Shown: piece after piece, positions 7,695-11,592 of the stretch
Position numbering within the stretch: position 1 is the first letter of the stretch
How the letters are laid out: every line of letters starts with the position of its first letter
Source of the DNA: Larix sibirica
Lineage: Eukaryota; Streptophyta; Pinopsida; Pinales; Pinaceae
Length of the DNA: 11,592 nucleotides
Direction: 5' to 3'
NCBI GenBank assembly: GCA_004151065.3
Contig: NWUY0300109990.1
Location: 1 to 11,592, forward strand
Position numbers and translations under genes: made by a program
Notes under the pieces: generated by a model
What the model was told of the DNA's origin: nothing
Seen by the model: the letters and a program-made list of their open reading frames with translations, nothing else
The model's database searches: none

Positions 7695-9641
7695 TGTTAT
7701 CACCCAAATCTTGCACACGTGTGACATTTCGGTAATTATTGCATAAGGACATCATTAACATACAACATGCAACTCACTAGCATCATCTTAATCAAATTCA
7801 AAATAGGAACTAAACCTTAGAATGGAAAAAATCCACCATATTGTGCAACCACGCAACTATTATCAAGAAACCCGCATGAATCTGCATGGGTTAAGTCTCG
7901 AAACCCGCACAATTGTACCCACGAACAGACCATTAATTTTTCACAACCACATTTTGGCTCTATTATCAGTCAAACTAGCAGTCTTCAAATATTATTGTGC
8001 ATGACTAGGTAAGCATGTAGGAAGGAGTAAGACCATTGTCACCTCGGTCTGACTCATGACTTCTTTGGGAAATGTTTAGCCCAGGGAGAGCCCTTTTTAG
8101 GTACCTACAAACACCAACTAGTAAATACCTTCTACAACTTTTATAGCAGAGATCAGTGAATTTATGGAGTCAACACTATGTAAAAGGAAAACAACTTGGG
8201 ATAGTTCAGGAGTTAATCCAATCTAGTCAATTGTCATCAGGAAATTATCAGCAATTCAGATCAATGATAAGCTTCCAATTTCATTCATGTAAGTAAACAA
8301 TCACTGTATGCACTTAATAGTAAACTTCCAGTATTTAAAAGACAAATCAGACATTTAAAACAACGAATAAGTCCATTATTAGTGCCGATCAAATATTGAC
8401 ACAAGTTTTCATGGTCTGAAGATAAATTACAGAAGCAAACTCTTACTGTAATAAGTTTATGTAGTCATGAAACAGTGAGTAACAACACTTTGGAAAAAGA
8501 TATCAACACTTTAAAAAGTGCTTCATAAAACATGGGAAAATTTGACCTTAAGGGGATTGCAACAATGTTAATAAGGTGAATTTATTTAGCCACCAAATCT
8601 GATATTAAGTCCTGCCCTAACTCGCTGAAGCAGTCTACAAAAAGGGGCTAGTTTTAGTAGATTTGAGTGTCCTAAAGTGCCAGACCAAGTTGCCTTCAGA
8701 GATTCATGGACAATTCAACTAGGGCACACCCCTTTTATGGATCAGGTTTTCCAAATTCGCAATATTTTTGAGTTTTGATTTTTTCTAATTTTTAGGGTTT
8801 TCTGATTTTTAGGTCTTTTATGCATAAAATTGCAGCAAAAATATAATACAATAAACGCTGAAAAATAGAGTAAAAATGAAAACAAAGGGGATATGATTTT
8901 TGTCTCAATCCCCGAGACATTGAGAGATCTATGGTTAACGTCCCTCTCTTAAGATGTTCCTCTAGCACTTGCAAGCTAGGGCATCACCTAGCAACCTCTA
9001 GGGTTTGGTAGGAAAGCCTAACTAGGGGAAATGAAGAATTACAAGGCCCTAATAGCAATAGAGAACCCATATGCAGGATGCTCCCTCTATACAAAGTTGA
9101 CAGAATATTTATAAAAGCCCTGATTCAGGAAAATGCAGCATAAACCACATTTAACCTAGCTAGGGGCATAACTTACCAACATTCAGCAAGAGATGATCAA
9201 AGAAGAACCTTTAGGTCACACTTATGCATGAGTCATTCCAACTATTCTACCATCAACCATGTGCATGTGCAAGAAGAAGCCCTGGAACATCATTCCATTC
9301 CCGATCAAGCAAAAGAGATCATCCCAAGAGAAGTGTGCATCACCAAAGAGACTCAAAGAGTAAGAGAAAAAAGATAAAATCTCATATTTGAACCCTTGTC
9401 TTATGATTTCACAACGAAGAGAGGATGTCTATTTATAATTTTTCATCCTCAACATTTTAAATTTGAGCCTACAAGTCTAATAATAAAATAGTAATATTTT
9501 TAGGGTAAATTCCTCACAACTTGAGGTTTAGCCCTAAAATAGACAAAAATAGACTAAATCAAGGCTTCACTTAATGAAGTGGTGAGCCAAAGGAGGACGC
9601 CATGCCCCAACAAACCCCAAAGTGATGATTGTTCCTCAACA
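7695..9641 (-). mobile_element. Probable LTR (about 1.95 kb), minus-strand 3' LTR
   Basis: On the minus strand the segment starts TGTTGAGGAAC at 9641, directly after a polypurine run AAAGGGGGG (9650-9642). A perfect TATAAATA lies about 205 bp in (9437-9430), and the segment ends GGGTGATAACA at 7695. The ends thus form TGTT/AACA. The left boundary coincides with the point where LINE ORF2 similarity stops, which fits an insertion into the LINE. The interior has no protein-coding signal. A polypurine tract outside the TG end is what a 3' LTR shows, so the internal domain should lie to the right. There is no matching 5-bp repeat at the right edge (GAGCT against CCCCC), so it is not a solo LTR with intact target duplication. 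The start is better supported than the end. Confidence 0.55.
9430..9437 (-). promoter_or_regulatory. TATA box inside the minus-strand LTR
   Basis: TATAAATA on the minus strand, in the context AATTATAAATAGACATCC, matches the plant TATA consensus exactly. It lies about 205 bp from the LTR's TG end, a normal U3 length. Transcription would start near 9400 and run leftward. Confidence 0.5.
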
Positions 9642-9650
9642 CCCCCCTTT
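9642..9650 (-). other. Polypurine tract next to minus-strand LTR
   Basis: The minus strand reads GTTGGAAAGGGGGG directly followed by TGTTGAGG. A purine run abutting the TG of an LTR is the plus-strand priming site of LTR retrotransposons. It sets the element orientation as minus. Confidence 0.55.
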
Positions 9651-10460
9651 CCAACTTGTAGGCTCATCTGGTGGAAGGATGAAGTCATAGGATAGAGGCA
9701 CTAGAGGAGGGGTTCTCGAGTGCTAGAAATAGGTCGAAGTGGGTGAAAGAGGTGTGCTAGATAGGGGATAATATCCCTTTACAAAATGCAATCACCTTTG
9801 CATAAAAAAAACCACGGTGGTCATGTGCCCCAGTGGGTCACCCCCAGAAACCCCGTACACCATCACATGGGCCCAAAGCCTTGCACACTGGGGACATCCA
9901 CACACCGAAGGGGCAATCAGTAGTGCCACAAATCCAAGTACTTATAGGAATGAAACCAAGGGAGCCTGACATGACCAATCAAAGGGAACAACAACCCCTA
10001 ATCGAAATATCCATACAATATAACCCGCTTTGGACTTTACAATAAAAAATTTAGACCCCCTACTATAGGTCCAGCCCTGTTGATACACTACAACAGCTTT
10101 GATGCATAAAAGGCTCCATGAATTCGAATTGGTCTCTTCATATGCTTGGGAGCATTCAATAGCCCCATAATTGTACCTCAAAGATCACTTCATGAGATGG
10201 AGCATTCACATCGATAACTATATACATTTGAAGACCTTCATTTGGCCTATAAAAAGAAGCGATGAGCATGCATTTCATAAGAGAAATCCAGAGCAAGGTT
10301 ATGCTACAAGAATTTGTTTGAGAGCTCACATTTCACACTCCTTCTTATCATCATTTGGCATCATGAGGCTCCCCTGACTTTTTCCTAGAGAAGGGATTAT
10401 TTCTCCTCATCATTCCAAGTTAGTCAACAAGAAATTTGAGAGTTCAAAATGACCCATCCC
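9651..10460. other. Unassigned remnant between two opposed polypurine tracts
   Basis: No gene is recognised on either strand. Short open frames (9833-10045 plus, 9942-10181 minus, 10171-10377 plus) show no domain that I can name and no reverse transcriptase, RNase H or integrase motif. By position it should contain the 3' internal end of the minus-strand LTR element on its left side and of the plus-strand element on its right, with a junction between them, but I cannot place that junction. Confidence 0.45.
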
Positions 10461-10470
10461 TAAGGGGGAG
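10461..10470 (+). other. Polypurine tract next to plus-strand LTR
   Basis: TAAGGGGGAG lies immediately before TGTTGGATACC. A purine-rich run of this type followed by TGTTGG is the standard 3' LTR junction of plant LTR retrotransposons, especially Copia elements. Confidence 0.5.
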
Positions 10471-11270
10471 TGTTGGATACCATTGGACCTACATTATTCC
10501 AGGTGAGACCATTTGTATACAAGCTTTTCCATTGGACAATACTATACGGTTAAAGCTAACTCACTCTCTTTGTTTAATGGCATTTTAGCACTTGTTGATT
10601 TTTTTTTTTCATTCTTACAGTTTCCTTCGTTTCAACCTACAAGGAGAGGAAGAATTGTTCACTCTTGTGACATTTTTCCCAAAACAGTATTGGCGATTCC
10701 ACTACTTATTTTATTAGTTTTCTTATCTATAAGTTTCTTTTACTTGTTAACTGATTTGGGGCATTTTGCAGGGTAGTACTCTTGTTGTTCATACCCCTAA
10801 CCAATGGGATTTGTAGGCTTAAGGCCCATTTCCATTCAATTTTCATCCCGTGCATTTCTCGGTGTTTGTTTTGCGCAGATCCATGTGAATTTCTCTTCAA
10901 CAATTGCATGTCAATGTGACTTTCTATTCATTCTCTCACGTGGTTTATATGCGCAGCTAGTGTAACCTTTGTCCCGCACGACCGTGTGACTGTGTTCCAA
11001 AAATCCGTTGTTGGACCTCGAAAATGACACATTTTACGATGTCATTTACTCATTCTTTTACTTACTCTACCTTTTTATCCTCGTCCATTTCATCACCGAT
11101 ATTCATGAAATTGTTCGCTTTTATCCTATATGAGCTTCATGAGGCATGCATGCACTAAAATGGTTAATTTCCCATGTTATGATGATTACTTATTATAGAA
11201 ATTGTGGTTCCTAACTTACTTCTAGAGTTGTAGCAGGTTACTTGTGAATATCAACAGTTATTACTAGAAT

Positions 11271-11370
11271 CTGCAGTTCTGGTAGCATGCTTGCAGTTCC
11301 TATAACTGATAGCACACTTGCAGTTCCCGTAACTGGTAGCGTCTGCAGTTCCAGTAATTAAGCAGTTTGA
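11271..11370 (+). repeat. Irregular GCAGTT repeat cluster in U3
   Basis: GCAGTT recurs at 11273, 11293, 11320, 11345 and 11362, with spacings of 20, 27, 25 and 17 bp. Longer similarity such as GCAGTTCC(N)GTAACTG(G/A)TAGC is shared between neighbouring units. The position upstream of the TATA box suggests a U3 enhancer cluster, but that role is an inference. Confidence 0.7.
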
Positions 11371-11580
11371 CCAAGTTATGAATCACATCCATGGATTTGG
11401 TTGCATGGATCTTGTGTATCATGATGTTGTTACACTATTTTGATCATGAATCAATCCTTAAATAAGGTCAAGATGAGTTGGTTTTGGATCTACACATTTA
11501 GAAGATTTATTGGTAATGAGATCCACTCATTTTGGATCTAACCTTATCTTTATGTAAGATCTTCTCCTTTGAACCAAATG

Positions 11581-11588
11581 TATAAATA
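11581..11588 (+). promoter_or_regulatory. TATA box of plus-strand LTR candidate
   Basis: TATAAATA in the context AAATGTATAAATATGAG matches the plant consensus exactly. Transcription would start just beyond the window end. Confidence 0.45.
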
Positions 11589-11592
11589 TGAG

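Larger units (their letters stand above)
10471..11592 (+). mobile_element. Probable plus-strand 3' LTR, truncated by the window end
   Basis: The segment begins TGTTGGATACC right after a polypurine tract. It holds no credible gene, carries a cluster of short repeats near 11271-11370, and ends in a TATA box at 11581-11588. The whole visible part would then be U3, over 1.1 kb long, which is long but not exceptional for plants. The 87-codon open frame at 10513-10776 looks like chance in a T-rich sequence. No second copy of this LTR is in the window, so the assignment rests on the junction and the TATA box only. Confidence 0.45.

Noticed and set aside
8792-8974. Minus-strand frame in the LTR candidate as a small gene
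   Set aside because: AT-rich, no domain, and inside a segment better explained as LTR.
10513-10776. Open frame of 87 codons with hydrophobic stretches
   Set aside because: The hydrophobicity follows from T-rich sequence; no start context or family similarity supports a membrane protein.
1-11592. CRISPR array, bacterial operon, tRNA/rRNA gene or organellar insert
   Set aside because: No regular spacer-repeat array, no operon-like gene packing, no complete cloverleaf and no recognised organellar gene were seen.

Overview
The window reads as nuclear DNA of a seed plant. One nuclear gene exon encodes the start of a plastid protein found only in the green lineage. Almost everything else is decayed retrotransposon sequence and repeats, and the first intron of that gene must be longer than 2.4 kb. 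Large repeat-filled introns and LTR debris fit a big genome such as a conifer or other gymnosperm, but I cannot fix the species from this sequence. There is no bacterial or organellar gene organisation, no tRNA or rRNA gene and no CRISPR array.

Layout. 1-706: repeat sequence whose minus strand looks like an LTR promoter (tandem 20-bp and 31-bp units upstream of a TATA-like box). 1179-1803: a diverged direct repeat pair of about 230 bp, with an inverted third copy of one end that makes a perfect 40-bp hairpin stem. 1852-2066: a foldback, MITE-like structure. About 2105-2290: a possible SINE-like segment. 2489-3109 (minus): intact first coding exon of a RETICULATA-RELATED 5/6-type protein (DUF399/ChaN-like plus DUF3411 family). 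Its later exons lie beyond the left edge, so 1-2488 is probably intron. 3110-4396: upstream region with a possible TATA box, then AT-rich unassigned DNA. 4397-7694 (plus): a degenerate plant L1-type LINE with remnants of ORF1 (DUF4283-like region, half zinc knuckle) and ORF2 (endonuclease, connecting region, start of reverse transcriptase). It breaks off inside the RT region. 7695-9641 (minus): a probable LTR of about 1.95 kb, with TGTT/AACA ends, a perfect TATAAATA box and a flanking polypurine tract. 9642-10470: unassigned remnants between two polypurine tracts that face each other. 10471-11592 (plus): a probable second LTR, cut by the window end and carrying a short U3 repeat cluster and a TATA box.

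The only gene likely to be working is the plastid-protein gene. The mobile elements show no intact reading frame set: the LINE endonuclease has lost several catalytic residues and carries stops and frameshifts, and no LTR element polyprotein is recognisable. I see no convincing undescribed biological system. The most informative structures are the hairpin/direct-repeat composite in the putative intron, the in-frame 126-bp duplication in the LINE, and the LINE/LTR junction suggesting a nested insertion whose far side lies outside the window.
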